NCBI GenBank assembly: GCA_023391275.1
Contig: JAEWBE010000060.1
Location: 1-40,140 of the forward strand
Source of the DNA: Bacillota bacterium
GTDB lineage: Bacteria; Bacillota; Clostridia; Oscillospirales; Acutalibacteraceae
Direction: 5' to 3'
Length of the DNA: 40,140 nucleotides
Made by a program: the position numbers and the translations under genes. Of this stretch, positions 25,370 through 33,179 are shown piece by piece. Under the pieces are notes generated by a model. The model was not told the DNA's origin, did not search any database, and saw only the letters and a list, made by a program, of their open reading frames with translations. Position 1 is the first letter of the stretch, and each line of letters opens with the position of its first letter.

Positions 25370-25861
25370 ATGCTGGTCGAAGTTCCGTACGACAGGCACA
25401 GCGCGTATGAATACGCGAAAAAATGGGCTATGGCAAGAAATCCGTCTTATCTTGATTTTCAAGGCATGGGGGGCGACTGTACCAACTTTGCTTCGCAATG
25501 TATTTTTGCCGGAAGCCGGGTAATGAATTACACCCCCACCCTGGGCTGGTTTTTTATCAGCAGCGAAAAACGGTCGGCGGCATGGAGCGGAGTACAGTTT
25601 CTGTATAATTTCATCACCACAAACATGGGTCCGGGCCCCCATGCGGTTGAAACGGACAGAAGCCGGCTGGAAACAGGCGATGTGGTTCAGCTTGGTGACG
25701 CGAGCGGCCGTTTCTACCACACCCCCGTTGTTGTCAGAATCCTTCCGCAGGAAATCTTTGTGGCGGCGCACACCTTTGACGCCTTTATGAGGCCGCTGAG
25801 CAGCTATCAGTATGACCGGATACGATATTTGCATATTGAAGGAGTCAGAAAATACCAGTGA
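25370..25861 (+). CDS. Amidase-domain (Amidase_6-like) protein without signal peptide
   Basis: This 163-residue protein consists of one Amidase_6-type papain-like domain. Likely catalytic Cys lies in GGDCTNFASQC (residues 35-45) and His in RFYHTPVVV (about 118-126), with AHTFDAFMRPLSSY near the end. Family members are usually part of secreted wall-associated proteins, but here no signal peptide or other domain is present. The ATG follows AGGGGGCACAGCG. It is flanked by yccF (divergent) and a convergent DUF1905 gene. Confidence 0.88.
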   Translation: MLVEVPYDRHSAYEYAKKWAMARNPSYLDFQGMGGDCTNFASQCIFAGSRVMNYTPTLGWFFISSEKRSAAWSGVQFLYNFITTNMGPGPHAVETDRSRLETGDVVQLGDASGRFYHTPVVVRILPQEIFVAAHTFDAFMRPLSSYQYDRIRYLHIEGVRKYQ

Positions 25862-25867
25862 CAGAAT

Positions 25868-25892
25868 GGGCCGGGAGCCAGCCGCTCCCGGC
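25868..25892 (+). terminator. Hairpin after the amidase-domain gene
   Basis: GGCCGGGAG and CTCCCGGCC form a perfect 9-bp GC-rich stem with a 7-nt loop, 7 bp after the stop codon. The following T run is weak (TGTTGCATT), so termination may be partial. Confidence 0.6.
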
Positions 25893-25920
25893 CTGTTGCA
25901 TTCCTGCATCTTCGCCTCTT

Positions 25921-26196
25921 TTACTTGCCGGCAGCTCTTTCCATAATCGTAACATGAACCGTATCCCCGGGCTGCTTCCCGATTTTGGCACGAATATCTT
26001 TTCGGATTCCAAGAATATGGCAGGGTGTTTTCATGCGCACCAGGCTGCCGTCATACGGCTCCCCGTCAAAAGTAGCCGTCACAGGAACTCTGCCTCTGCC
26101 GAATTCCGCCTTTACGTCGAACGGAATTTCAATATACGCGCCGTCAAGCTCCGGAACCTTTTTGATTTCCGCATCAAATTCATATACTTTTTCCAT
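25921..26196 (-). CDS. DUF1905 domain protein
   Basis: This 91-residue protein matches DUF1905: YEFDAEIKKVPELDGAYIEIPFDVKAEFGRGRVPVTATFDGEPYDGSLVRM, then HILGIRKDIRAKIGKQPGDTVHVTI. The domain is a small beta-barrel, frequently linked to YdeI/AAC-like proteins; its function is unsettled. The ATG follows GGGAGGAATCT. It is convergent with the amidase-domain gene and 105 bp downstream of the Nramp gene. Confidence 0.93.
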   Translation of the reverse strand: MEKVYEFDAEIKKVPELDGAYIEIPFDVKAEFGRGRVPVTATFDGEPYDGSLVRMKTPCHILGIRKDIRAKIGKQPGDTVHVTIMERAAGK

Positions 26197-26301
26197 AGAT
26201 TCCTCCCGTAGAACTATATCGGACTATATTATTAGCATGTTTCCGTTTTGCAATACAAAGCTCCTGACTCAAAGGGCTTCGGGCAGAGTGTGGGCAAGCT
26301 T

Positions 26302-27573
26302 TTAAAAAACAGTATCGACGAGCAGATAAACATTCAGCACGGTAACCAGAACGCCCGTACTCCAAAGTAAAATATTATTCAAACGCGTATTTCGGTATTC
26401 CCCCATTACCTTACGGGAAGAGGTCAGATAAAGCTGGAGAAAAATGGTGACCGGCAGCTGAATACTGAGGAGCATCTGCGAAATGAGCAGGCCCTGAAAC
26501 GGATCCTGAATAAACAAAATCACGATGACCGCAAGGATCAGCGTCGCCAGAACCCCGGTTTTGGTATGTTTGTCGTGAATACTGTAAGACTCTTCAAAAA
26601 CTCCCGCCCAGATAATCCCCCCCGTCATTCCCGCGGTAATGGACGAGGAAAATCCTGCAAAAAGCAGTGCGATGGCAAAAATAACCGCGGAAGCTCCGCC
26701 GATGAGGGGAGTCATCAACTCGTGCGCCTGAGCAAGCTCCTGCACCGTGATGTGCTGTTCAAAAAAAGTTGCGGCAGCCAGCAGAATCATGGCACTGTTG
26801 ATTGCCCAGCCAACGATCATGGAAAACAGGGTGTCTTTAAACTCGTATTTCAGTTGTTCCTCCAGTACGGATTTGTCCTGCAGGTTAAATTGACGGCTCT
26901 GGATGATTTCCGAATGCAGATACAAATTATGCGGCATAACGACCGCGCCAAGTACGCTCATGATAACCAACGCGGAATTTGCCGGAAAGGACGGAACCAC
27001 CCAGCCTTTCGCGGCGGAACTCCAGTGGATGGGAACCAACAGCAATTCATACAAAAAGGATAACCCGATGATGGAAACAAATCCAATAATGATTTTTTCA
27101 ATCTTCTTATATGAGTTGCTGAACAGCATGGCGGCCACGGCGAAAAACATAATGAGGGAAGCAAGTTTGAGCGGAATTCGAAAAAGCATGTTCAGCGCAA
27201 TCGCGCCGCCGAGCAATTCTGCAAGCGCGGTGGAAACGCAGGCCAGCATGCCGCTGATCAGAACCGGCACGCTTATTTTTTTACTGATATATTTTGACGC
27301 CGCTTCTGCAAGGCAATCGCCTGTAACGATGCCCAAATGCGCCACGTTATGCTGGAGCAAAATCAGCATGACGGTCGAAATTGTTACAACCCAGAGCAGC
27401 TTGTACCCAAACTGCGAACCTGCCGCGAAATTGGACGCCCAGTTGCCCGGGTCGATAAATCCAACTGTTACAAGCAGCCCCGGGCCTATGTATTTGAAAA
27501 AGCTGAGCGAGATATTAGGGGATTTGTGATCTTTCGCAACGAGTTTGACGAAAAAATCTTTGATTGCGCTCAT
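26302..27573 (-). CDS. mntH: Nramp-family divalent metal (manganese) transporter
   Basis: This 423-residue, about 11-helix membrane protein has the Nramp metal-site motifs: DPGN in TM1 (GFIDPGNWASN, about residue 41) and MPHN in TM6 (VVMPHNLYLHSEII). Nramp proteins import Mn(II) or Fe(II) with protons. The sequence between (STALAELLGGAIALNMLF) keeps the conserved TM3 helix. The ATG follows CAGGAGGTTGTTAT. A near-palindromic 18-bp operator candidate overlaps its minus-10. Mn(II) as main substrate is a family-level inference. Confidence 0.93.
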   Translation of the reverse strand: MSAIKDFFVKLVAKDHKSPNISLSFFKYIGPGLLVTVGFIDPGNWASNFAAGSQFGYKLLWVVTISTVMLILLQHNVAHLGIVTGDCLAEAASKYISKKISVPVLISGMLACVSTALAELLGGAIALNMLFRIPLKLASLIMFFAVAAMLFSNSYKKIEKIIIGFVSIIGLSFLYELLLVPIHWSSAAKGWVVPSFPANSALVIMSVLGAVVMPHNLYLHSEIIQSRQFNLQDKSVLEEQLKYEFKDTLFSMIVGWAINSAMILLAAATFFEQHITVQELAQAHELMTPLIGGASAVIFAIALLFAGFSSSITAGMTGGIIWAGVFEESYSIHDKHTKTGVLATLILAVIVILFIQDPFQGLLISQMLLSIQLPVTIFLQLYLTSSRKVMGEYRNTRLNNILLWSTGVLVTVLNVYLLVDTVF

Positions 27574-27655
27574 ATAACAACCTCCTGATCAATCATTTGC
27601 AAAGACATCGTACCATACCCGATTGAATGGAAAAACAGCCCTGACCGAATTTCCC

Positions 27656-27673
27656 GATAAATTATAGTTTATC
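27656..27673 (-). promoter_or_regulatory. Operator candidate over the mntH minus-10
   Basis: GATAAATTATAGTTTATC is an 18-bp near-perfect palindrome (6-bp arms with a TATA centre, one mismatched pair). On the minus strand it contains TATAAT, the likely minus-10 of mntH, about 85 bp before the start codon. A metal-dependent repressor of the MntR, DtxR or Fur type would fit, but the sequence does not match a consensus I can name. Confidence 0.5.
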
Positions 27674-27737
27674 CTGAATGGCAAATAATTACAAGACTTG
27701 ACGGTAAAAGTCCACCCAAATAAAAAATCCCTGTCTT

Positions 27738-27779
27738 CCTTAAAAAACAGGCGCGTCATAATGAATGACGCGCCTGTTT
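27738..27779 (-). terminator. Terminator of the trp transporter operon
   Basis: A perfect 15-bp stem (AAACAGGCGCGTCAT, arms 27745-27759 and 27765-27779) with a 5-nt loop is followed on the minus strand by a T run. It lies 25 bp after the trpZ stop codon. Confidence 0.93.
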
Positions 27780-27804
27780 GAGTGCCTAAATCGTTCCGTA
27801 TGAA

Positions 27805-28614
27805 TTAATTTCCGTCTTCTATGCTGATCTCGTTGAATTTTTCTGTTAAATCCTTTGTATGAAGCGCAGACTTCTCCCCGCCTGCCGCATCGATGACAAT
27901 ACCGCCCCGGTGCATCATCACCAGGCGGTCACCGTAATGGATGGCGAATTTCAGATTATGCGTTACCATCAGTGTCGTCAGCTTTTTCTCCCGTACAATA
28001 CGCTCGGTAAGCTCCATTACATTTTCGCTGGAGCGCGGGTCGAGCGCTGCGGTGTGCTCATCCAGAATCAAAAGGTCAAGCGGTGTCATTGCAGCAATCA
28101 GCAGCGCCAGCGCCTGCCGCTGGCCGCCGGAAAGGCTGGCAACCGAAAGATTCAGCTTATCTTCCAGTCCAAGCTTTAAAAGTTCCAACTGGGTGCGGTA
28201 GTAATCGGTGCGCTTTTTATTAACGCCGATATGAAGGCCAAAGGCCCCGCCTTTGTTATCCGCAAGGGCCATATTTTCAAGAATGGTCAGTTCCGGGCAG
28301 GTACCCTTTGAAGGGTCCTGAAACACACGGCCGATAAAGTGAGCCCGCTCGAATTCCTTCAGCCTACTGATTTCCTTACCATTGACAAAGACATTGCCGC
28401 TGTCGACAGGAATGCTGCCGCACAGAAGGTTCAGTATGGTGGTTTTCCCGGAGCCGTTGCTGCCCACAACAGAAACGAACTGCCCTTTTTCAATCTCCAT
28501 GTTAAAATCGGTGAACAGAATCACCTCATTCACCGAATCAGGATTAAAGGTTTTATAAATATGCCGCAGGCTGACAAAATTTTGGCCTGTTTCAGATTTG
28601 AGTTGGGTTGACAT
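27805..28614 (-). CDS. trpZ: ABC transporter ATP-binding protein (tryptophan-type)
   Basis: This protein of about 269 residues has Walker A GSNGSGKTT, signature SLSGGQRQAL, Walker B LLILDEHTAALD and the switch His in MVTHNLKFA. It energises the permease encoded just upstream. Start: the ATG at 28614 (MSTQLKSE) follows AGGAGGAAAAGACAAA; a longer in-frame start at 28662 is deep inside trpY. It overlaps the permease gene by 23 bp. The substrate, tryptophan, is inferred from the Trp-specific T-box and leader upstream of the operon; the LAI-type substrate protein family also includes TrpX. Confidence 0.92.
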   Translation of the reverse strand: MSTQLKSETGQNFVSLRHIYKTFNPDSVNEVILFTDFNMEIEKGQFVSVVGSNGSGKTTILNLLCGSIPVDSGNVFVNGKEISRLKEFERAHFIGRVFQDPSKGTCPELTILENMALADNKGGAFGLHIGVNKKRTDYYRTQLELLKLGLEDKLNLSVASLSGGQRQALALLIAAMTPLDLLILDEHTAALDPRSSENVMELTERIVREKKLTTLMVTHNLKFAIHYGDRLVMMHRGGIVIDAAGGEKSALHTKDLTEKFNEISIEDGN

Positions 28615-29506
28615 TTTGTCTTTTCCTCCTGCCTGCAAACAGATTATTTGACACGAGCGCAATCGTGAACAGCACAGCCATTAAAAGTTTCAGGAAATTG
28701 GTGGGCAGTCCTAACTGCATTGCAATCACAAGACAGGTCTTATAAGCGATTGCGCCAAAAACGACCGCCGTGGTTGCTTTGACGAATTTGACTTTTTTAA
28801 AAAGATTGATTCCGATAATTACCGATGCGAGCGCCATAACTACCATACCGGTTCCGCTGGAAACATTGGCGGATTCCGCCTGCTGTGCCAGAATGCAGCC
28901 CGCAAGAGCAGTGCAGCCGTTTCCGATTGCAAGACCGATGATTTTCATGGTGCCGGGGTCCTTGCCAAGGGAGGTGACATACTGCGGGTTATCACCCGAG
29001 GCACGCAGCAGAAGGCCCGACCTGGTTTTAAGATAAAGATCAATCAGAAGCTTTACAATGATACAGCTGATTGCAACAAGAATCACAACACGGTATTTTG
29101 AAATGCTCCCAGACAGAACTCCCGCAGGGCCGGAGGTGAAAATGGTGGGTTTGTTATAGAACGGCAGCACTGCGCTTCCGTTGGTAATAACCAGATTAAT
29201 GCTCCACATGCCGGTCATCACAAGAATTCCCGAAAGCAGATCCGTAATCCGGAGCTTTACATGCAGGAGCCCGGTCACACAGCCTGCGGCCGCACCACAC
29301 GCGAATGCGGCAAGGCAAGCCAGCCAGGGGTTTACCCCCGCGGTAATCAGCGCCCCAGTAACGCACGCACCAAGCGGAAAAGTTCCGTCCACCGACAGGT
29401 CGGGGAAACCCAGCACCTGATAGGTAATGTAAACACCCACGGCCATAATGCCGTAAATGAATCCTTCCTCGAGGATATTCTGTATTAAACCGAGAACGAT
29501 ATCCAT
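28592..29506 (-). CDS. trpY: ABC transporter permease (tryptophan-type)
   Basis: This 304-residue permease has about eight membrane helices and belongs to the branched-chain/ribose-like permease superfamily, as in TrpY and YtgB-like systems. Characteristic parts are YQVLGFPDLSVDGTFPLGACVTGALI, DLLSGILVMTGMWSINL, and LLLRASGDNPQYVTSLGKDP, the coupling-helix region. It lies 21 bp after trpX and overlaps trpZ. No strong Shine-Dalgarno is seen before its ATG, so coupled translation is likely. Confidence 0.92.
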   Translation of the reverse strand: MDIVLGLIQNILEEGFIYGIMAVGVYITYQVLGFPDLSVDGTFPLGACVTGALITAGVNPWLACLAAFACGAAAGCVTGLLHVKLRITDLLSGILVMTGMWSINLVITNGSAVLPFYNKPTIFTSGPAGVLSGSISKYRVVILVAISCIIVKLLIDLYLKTRSGLLLRASGDNPQYVTSLGKDPGTMKIIGLAIGNGCTALAGCILAQQAESANVSSGTGMVVMALASVIIGINLFKKVKFVKATTAVVFGAIAYKTCLVIAMQLGLPTNFLKLLMAVLFTIALVSNNLFAGRRKRQNVNPTQI

Positions 29507-29527
29507 GCGGAAATTACCAGCTTTCTG

Positions 29528-30583
29528 TTATTTGGTCACTGCGGCGGCGTTGGAATATTCGGAAGGCAGGGACAGGCCAAAGGATTCCATAACCGCTTTG
29601 TTGTAAACCGGAGTGCAGTCCTTTACCATATAAACCGGGGTTTCGGCGGCTTTGGCTTCCCCATTGAGAATTTTAGCCGCCATTTTACCGGTTTCCTTGC
29701 CGAGCACAACATAATCGATGCTTTGGGAAGCGAGACAGCCGTTTTTCACCTGCTCCTCTTCCGAACCGAAAACCGGGATTTTCTTCGCATTTGCCGCCTG
29801 GAGAACGGTGGAAAGATTATTTACAACATTATTATCGGTGAAATTGTTGATGCAGTCAACCCCTTTTGATACAACCGTCGCGGCAGCCGCGGCTACCTCT
29901 GAGGCATTGGTCACGCCAACATCAACCACTTCAAAATTATACTTCGGGGCAAGCTCTTTGAACTGCTTCAGCTGGGAAACGGAGTTCGGCTCGCTGGTGG
30001 TGTACAGAATGCCGATTTTTTTCGCATTGGGCAGAAACGCGCGGATCATCTTGATCTGCTGTTCCAGCGGCAGCACGTCGGAAGAACCGGTGCAGTTGGT
30101 ATCCGGTTTATCGTTGGATTTGACGATTCCGGCGGCAACTGCGTCGGAGACCGCTGTGAATACAACCGGGATATCGGTGCTTTTCGCCGCGCTGTAGGCG
30201 GACATCGCCGCAGGAGTCGCAATACCCATAATCAGGTCATATTTTTTGGAAACCATATTTTTGGCAATCAAATCGCCGTTGGAATTGTCGCCCTGCGCGT
30301 TCTGAAAATCAATGGTAAGATTGTCGCCCTCTTTCAGGCCAGCTTCCTCCAGACCGGCTTTAAAGCCCTTGAAGCAATTGTCAAGCGAGGGATGGGGCGC
30401 GTACTGAATGACGCCGATTTTAAAACTCTTCGCAGCCTGACTTTGCGCTGCGGAAGCGGCGGAAGCCGCTTCAGAAGCCGCTGTGGAAGAAGAAGACGCC
30501 GCACCGGACGAACAGGCCGCAAAGGAAACTGTCATGATAATAGCTGTAACGGCAGCCGTAATTTTTTTCATTGTATTTTTCAT
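29528..30583 (-). CDS. trpX: ABC transporter substrate-binding lipoprotein (TrpX-like)
   Basis: This 351-residue solute-binding lipoprotein (ABC_sub_bind family) has the signal MKNTMKKITAAVTAIIMTVS ending in lipobox FAAC, then a Ser/Ala linker (about residues 25-52). The mature two-lobe domain starts FKIGVIQYAPHPSLDNCFKGF and contains DIPVVFTAVSDAVAAGIV and KKIGILYTTSEPNSVSQLKQ. TrpX homologues bind tryptophan or related aromatic amino acids, in line with the T-box. Its Shine-Dalgarno (AGGAGG, 30592-30597) and start codon lie within the 3-prime end of the upstream leader ORF (TAATG overlap), so translation is expected to depend on leader translation. Confidence 0.93.
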   Translation of the reverse strand: MKNTMKKITAAVTAIIMTVSFAACSSGAASSSSTAASEAASAASAAQSQAAKSFKIGVIQYAPHPSLDNCFKGFKAGLEEAGLKEGDNLTIDFQNAQGDNSNGDLIAKNMVSKKYDLIMGIATPAAMSAYSAAKSTDIPVVFTAVSDAVAAGIVKSNDKPDTNCTGSSDVLPLEQQIKMIRAFLPNAKKIGILYTTSEPNSVSQLKQFKELAPKYNFEVVDVGVTNASEVAAAAATVVSKGVDCINNFTDNNVVNNLSTVLQAANAKKIPVFGSEEEQVKNGCLASQSIDYVVLGKETGKMAAKILNGEAKAAETPVYMVKDCTPVYNKAVMESFGLSLPSEYSNAAAVTK

Positions 30584-30672
30584 TATAAATTCCTCCTAAA
30601 AGTTAAGCAGTTTATTTTTCGAACTTGTTTTACCTGATTGGTCCATTGCCATCGCCACCAGCCATCCGTCAT
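30583..30672 (-). CDS. Trp-rich leader peptide of the trpXYZ operon (29 residues)
   Basis: A 29-codon ORF starts MTDGWWRWQW, with Trp at codons 5, 6, 8 and 10, then a basic tail ending FRRNL. Its ATG has AAGGAG 9 nt upstream. Codons 26-27 (AGG AGG) are the trpX Shine-Dalgarno, and its TAA stop shares an A with the trpX ATG. Its own ribosome site lies in AAGTTAAGGAG; AAGTTAAG (30685-30692) is perfectly complementary over 8 bp to CTTAACTT (30600-30607), just before the trpX ribosome site. It lies between the T-box terminator and trpX. Four Trp in ten residues of such a short ORF strongly suggest a Trp-sensing leader, as in the B. subtilis anti-TRAP operon. A longer in-frame reading from 30912 runs through the T-box and is not believed. 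Confidence 0.85.
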   Translation of the reverse strand: MTDGWWRWQWTNQVKQVRKINCLTFRRNL

Positions 30673-30711
30673 AAACACCAACTCCTTAACTTCGAATTTG
30701 ATTGAGAAAAT

Positions 30712-31005
30712 AAAAAAAGCCCTCGCCCCTGCAAAACAGGGACAAGAGCATTCACTCCTGCGGTACCACCCAAATTGACGATATAATCGTCCTCTTGTTC
30801 CATACACTTTCTGTTTATGTACGCTTCCTTGATAACGGGTGAAGTTCCCGTCAAAAACTACTGAGCATCCGCTTTTCGTTTTGCCCTCATAAGTCCATTC
30901 AGCCTGCCACACTCCGCCGCAATCGCACCGCCTGCGGCTCTCTGGGTGAATGATACGCCTGCCTACTACTCTTAATCATCGGTTTGTGGTTTACTATTCT
31001 CTTTG
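30712..31005 (-). promoter_or_regulatory. Tryptophan T-box riboswitch with terminator
   Basis: This minus-strand leader RNA contains the T-box core TGGGTGGTACCGC (30760-30772) that pairs with the tRNA acceptor end. A terminator follows with a 13-bp stem (30719-30731 with 30737-30749) and seven T. Upstream, GAATGGAC (around 30893-30900) has the form of a specifier loop with codon UGG (30895-30897) followed by a purine, so the sensed tRNA is tRNA-Trp. A stem III-like hairpin (ACGGG/CCCGT) lies near 30835-30851. Uncharged tRNA-Trp should stabilise the antiterminator and switch on trpXYZ. The Stem I fold was not computed. Confidence 0.93.
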
Positions 31006-31011
31006 TCAGTT

Positions 31012-31040
31012 ATTATATGCAAAATGAAGGAAAATGTCAA
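31012..31040 (-). promoter_or_regulatory. Consensus sigma-A promoter of the trp transporter operon
   Basis: On the minus strand TTGACA (31035-31040) and TATAAT (31012-31017) match the consensus completely and are 17 bp apart. Transcription would start near 31005, right at the T-box leader. Such a strong promoter fits control by attenuation rather than by a repressor. Confidence 0.93.
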
Positions 31041-31047
31041 GCGTAAT

Positions 31048-31416
31048 TCATAACTTATTTTTCCCTTTTGATTTCGGCTTAATTAAATCATAGCTTTGGC
31101 CGATCCATGCAAGTACTTCACTTTCGGGAATACTGCCGTCAAGGATCACGCCGTTCCAATGCACCTTGTTCATATGATAGGCCGGGATTACGCTGGGATA
31201 AATGCTCCGCAGCAGATCGGCGTACATTGGCTCGCACTTCAAATTAATATTGATAAAACCATTTCGCTCAAAAATAAGCGCAAAGCTTTTATGATTCACA
31301 CTGCTGCGCATCACCGTCCAGGCGCCGGCCGCGGCGGAATCCTCATCGAACGGGTAATCTTCATACGCTCCGGGAAAAGTCAGGCAGTAATCAATCAGTT
31401 CGCTTCTTGTCAGCAT
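31048..31416 (-). CDS. MmcQ/YjbR-family protein
   Basis: This 122-residue protein matches the MmcQ/YjbR family (CyaY-like fold): LTRSELIDYCLTFPGAYEDYPFD near the start, SFALIFERNGFININLKCEP in the middle and PAYHMNKVHWNGVIL before a Lys-rich tail. DNA binding has been proposed for the family but its role is unknown. The ATG at 31416 follows GAGGCGCCAAAG; a start 21 bp further upstream is less likely. It has its own promoter (31453-31481) and ends just before the trp operon promoter. Confidence 0.92.
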   Translation of the reverse strand: MLTRSELIDYCLTFPGAYEDYPFDEDSAAAGAWTVMRSSVNHKSFALIFERNGFININLKCEPMYADLLRSIYPSVIPAYHMNKVHWNGVILDGSIPESEVLAWIGQSYDLIKPKSKGKNKL

Positions 31417-31452
31417 CTTTGGCGCCTCACAATGCACACATATTACATCAAA

Positions 31453-31481
31453 AGTATAGTGTGCGTCTCATTTATTGTCAA
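31453..31481 (-). promoter_or_regulatory. Promoter of the MmcQ/YjbR gene
   Basis: TTGACA (31476-31481) and TATACT (31453-31458) lie 17 bp apart on the minus strand, about 37 bp before the chosen start codon. The match is five to six of six bases in each box. Confidence 0.85.
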
Positions 31482-31507
31482 GAAGGTTTCATGTTCATGG
31501 GGATTAT

Positions 31508-31536
31508 TTGACAAATATTCCGTAATGCTGTAAAGT
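31508..31536 (+). promoter_or_regulatory. Promoter of the MATE exporter gene
   Basis: TTGACA (31508-31513) and TAAAGT (31531-31536) lie 17 bp apart on the plus strand, about 100 bp before the GTG start. It is back to back with the promoter of the MmcQ/YjbR gene. Confidence 0.75.
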
Positions 31537-31633
31537 AATTTTATATGCGCCGAATTCTCTTCGATCTATGATCGCTGACCTTTCGGCAATCAGGGAAGCA
31601 TCGGAAAAATCGTGTATAAAGGAGTATCATTTT

Positions 31634-33022
31634 GTGAAAAAACCAATGTCCGGCGTTACGGATATGACCTTTGGGAACCCATACAGGCTCATTTTAATAT
31701 TCTCCGTCCCCCTTTTAATCGGAAATGTTTTTCAGCAGCTTTACAATACGGTCGACAGTATTGTGGTCGGCAATTTTGTGGGAGAAAAAGCTTTGGCCGC
31801 CGTGGGCACGGGCTTCCCGATCATCTTTATGCTAAGTTCTTTGTTCATTGGAATAGGCCTCGGCGCCACGATTATGATTTCACAATATTACGGCGCAAGG
31901 GATATGGAGAATATTGAGAATACCATTAATACCATTTATACGTCCATGATGATCGGCTCGATACCGCTTTCAATCATTGGCATTTTAGGCAGCGACGCTT
32001 TGCTGCGGCTGATGAATGTTCCGGATGACGGTACACTGGCCATGGCCAAAATCTATATTATCGTGATTTTCGCGGGAATGATCAGCAACCTGGGGTTCAA
32101 TATCAATTCGGGTATCCTGCAGGGTTTGGGCGACAGCCGCACCTCCCTTCTTTTCCTCTTAATTGCAACAATTGTCAATATCATTCTGGATCTTCTTTTC
32201 ACCATTGCATTCGGCTGGGGGGTGTTCGGTGTGGCTTTCGCCACCGTCATCGCTCAGTTTTGTTCCTGGATTTTCGGTATTTTTTTCATCAACAGGCATT
32301 ATTCCTTTATACATATTCAAGTTTTTAAGTTTAAATTTAATAAAGTCCTTTTTGGGAAAGCGATGAAGCTGGGCATTCCTTCCGGTATTCAACAGGCGCT
32401 TTTCTCCGTCGGAATCATGATGATGCAGGCGCTGGTAAATTCTTACGGCTCCGCTTTTATGGCGGGATTTAACGGCGCGAATAAAATTGATTCCTTCGCG
32501 TTTATGCCGATTCAAAGTTTCGCCACCGCCGTAACCACTTACGTGGGGCAAAATGTCGGTGCTTCCCGTTTGGAGCGGGTGAAGGCCGGCACCAAAGCGG
32601 GGCTTGTGCTTTCGATGGTTTCAAGCTTCGTCATCGCAGGGGCAATTTACCCGTTCAACGCTTTTATCATGCGTCTGTTCAGCCAAAATCCGGAAGTCAT
32701 CAGTTCCGGCGTGGCTTACCTGAACAGTGTTCTGCCCTTCTACCTGCTGCTTGCGCTTTTATTTATTCTGAATGCCGTACTGAGAGGCGCGGGCGAAATG
32801 ATTGTGCCGACAATTGCAACGTTCGTGTCCCTGTGGTTTGCCAGAGTCCCCGTCGCGTACTGGATTGCAGGCGTTTGGGGCAAGGAATATATTTATTATT
32901 CCTATGCATTCGGCTGGTTTTTGGGTTTGCTCATTTCCTTTGCCTATTACAAGACGGGAAAATGGAAAAACAAAAGCATTGTTGCCCCTGTTGAACCGCA
33001 GCCGGCAAAAGCACAGAATTAA
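31634..33022 (+). CDS. MATE-family multidrug/organic cation exporter
   Basis: This 462-residue membrane protein of about 12 helices belongs to the MATE family (DinF/NorM-like, clostridial type). Key parts are SVPLLIGNVFQQLYNTVDSIVVGNFVGEKALAAVG in the first lobe, LGIPSGIQQALFSVGIMMMQALVNSYG in the second, and QSFATAVTTYVGQNVGASRLERVKAG. It exports drugs or other cations with sodium or protons. Start: GTG at 31634 has AAAGGAG 9 nt upstream; an ATG further upstream at 31568 lacks a ribosome site. A strong terminator follows directly. Confidence 0.93.
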   Translation: MKKPMSGVTDMTFGNPYRLILIFSVPLLIGNVFQQLYNTVDSIVVGNFVGEKALAAVGTGFPIIFMLSSLFIGIGLGATIMISQYYGARDMENIENTINTIYTSMMIGSIPLSIIGILGSDALLRLMNVPDDGTLAMAKIYIIVIFAGMISNLGFNINSGILQGLGDSRTSLLFLLIATIVNIILDLLFTIAFGWGVFGVAFATVIAQFCSWIFGIFFINRHYSFIHIQVFKFKFNKVLFGKAMKLGIPSGIQQALFSVGIMMMQALVNSYGSAFMAGFNGANKIDSFAFMPIQSFATAVTTYVGQNVGASRLERVKAGTKAGLVLSMVSSFVIAGAIYPFNAFIMRLFSQNPEVISSGVAYLNSVLPFYLLLALLFILNAVLRGAGEMIVPTIATFVSLWFARVPVAYWIAGVWGKEYIYYSYAFGWFLGLLISFAYYKTGKWKNKSIVAPVEPQPAKAQN

Positions 33023-33027
33023 TATGA

Positions 33028-33060
33028 AACCGCATGTTTTAACAGAACATGCGGTTTTTT
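33028..33060 (+). terminator. Terminator of the MATE gene
   Basis: AAACCGCATGTT and AACATGCGGTTT form a perfect 12-bp stem with a 7-nt loop, ending in a T run, 5 bp after the stop codon. Confidence 0.92.
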
Positions 33061-33179
33061 GTACTTTCGTGATTGAAAAACGCCTTATCCCCTTCATTCA
33101 GAAAGCCGGTCCACAGCCAAAAAGTCTGAAACAACAAAGCGCTTATGAAAGTATTCTTTACCCAATAGCAAAGAACCTC

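Noticed and set aside
30583..30912. 109-codon reading frame covering the T-box and the Trp-rich ORF
   Set aside because: Its upstream part crosses T-box stems and the terminator and has no ribosome site. The internal ATG at 30672 has one, so only the 29-codon ORF is accepted.
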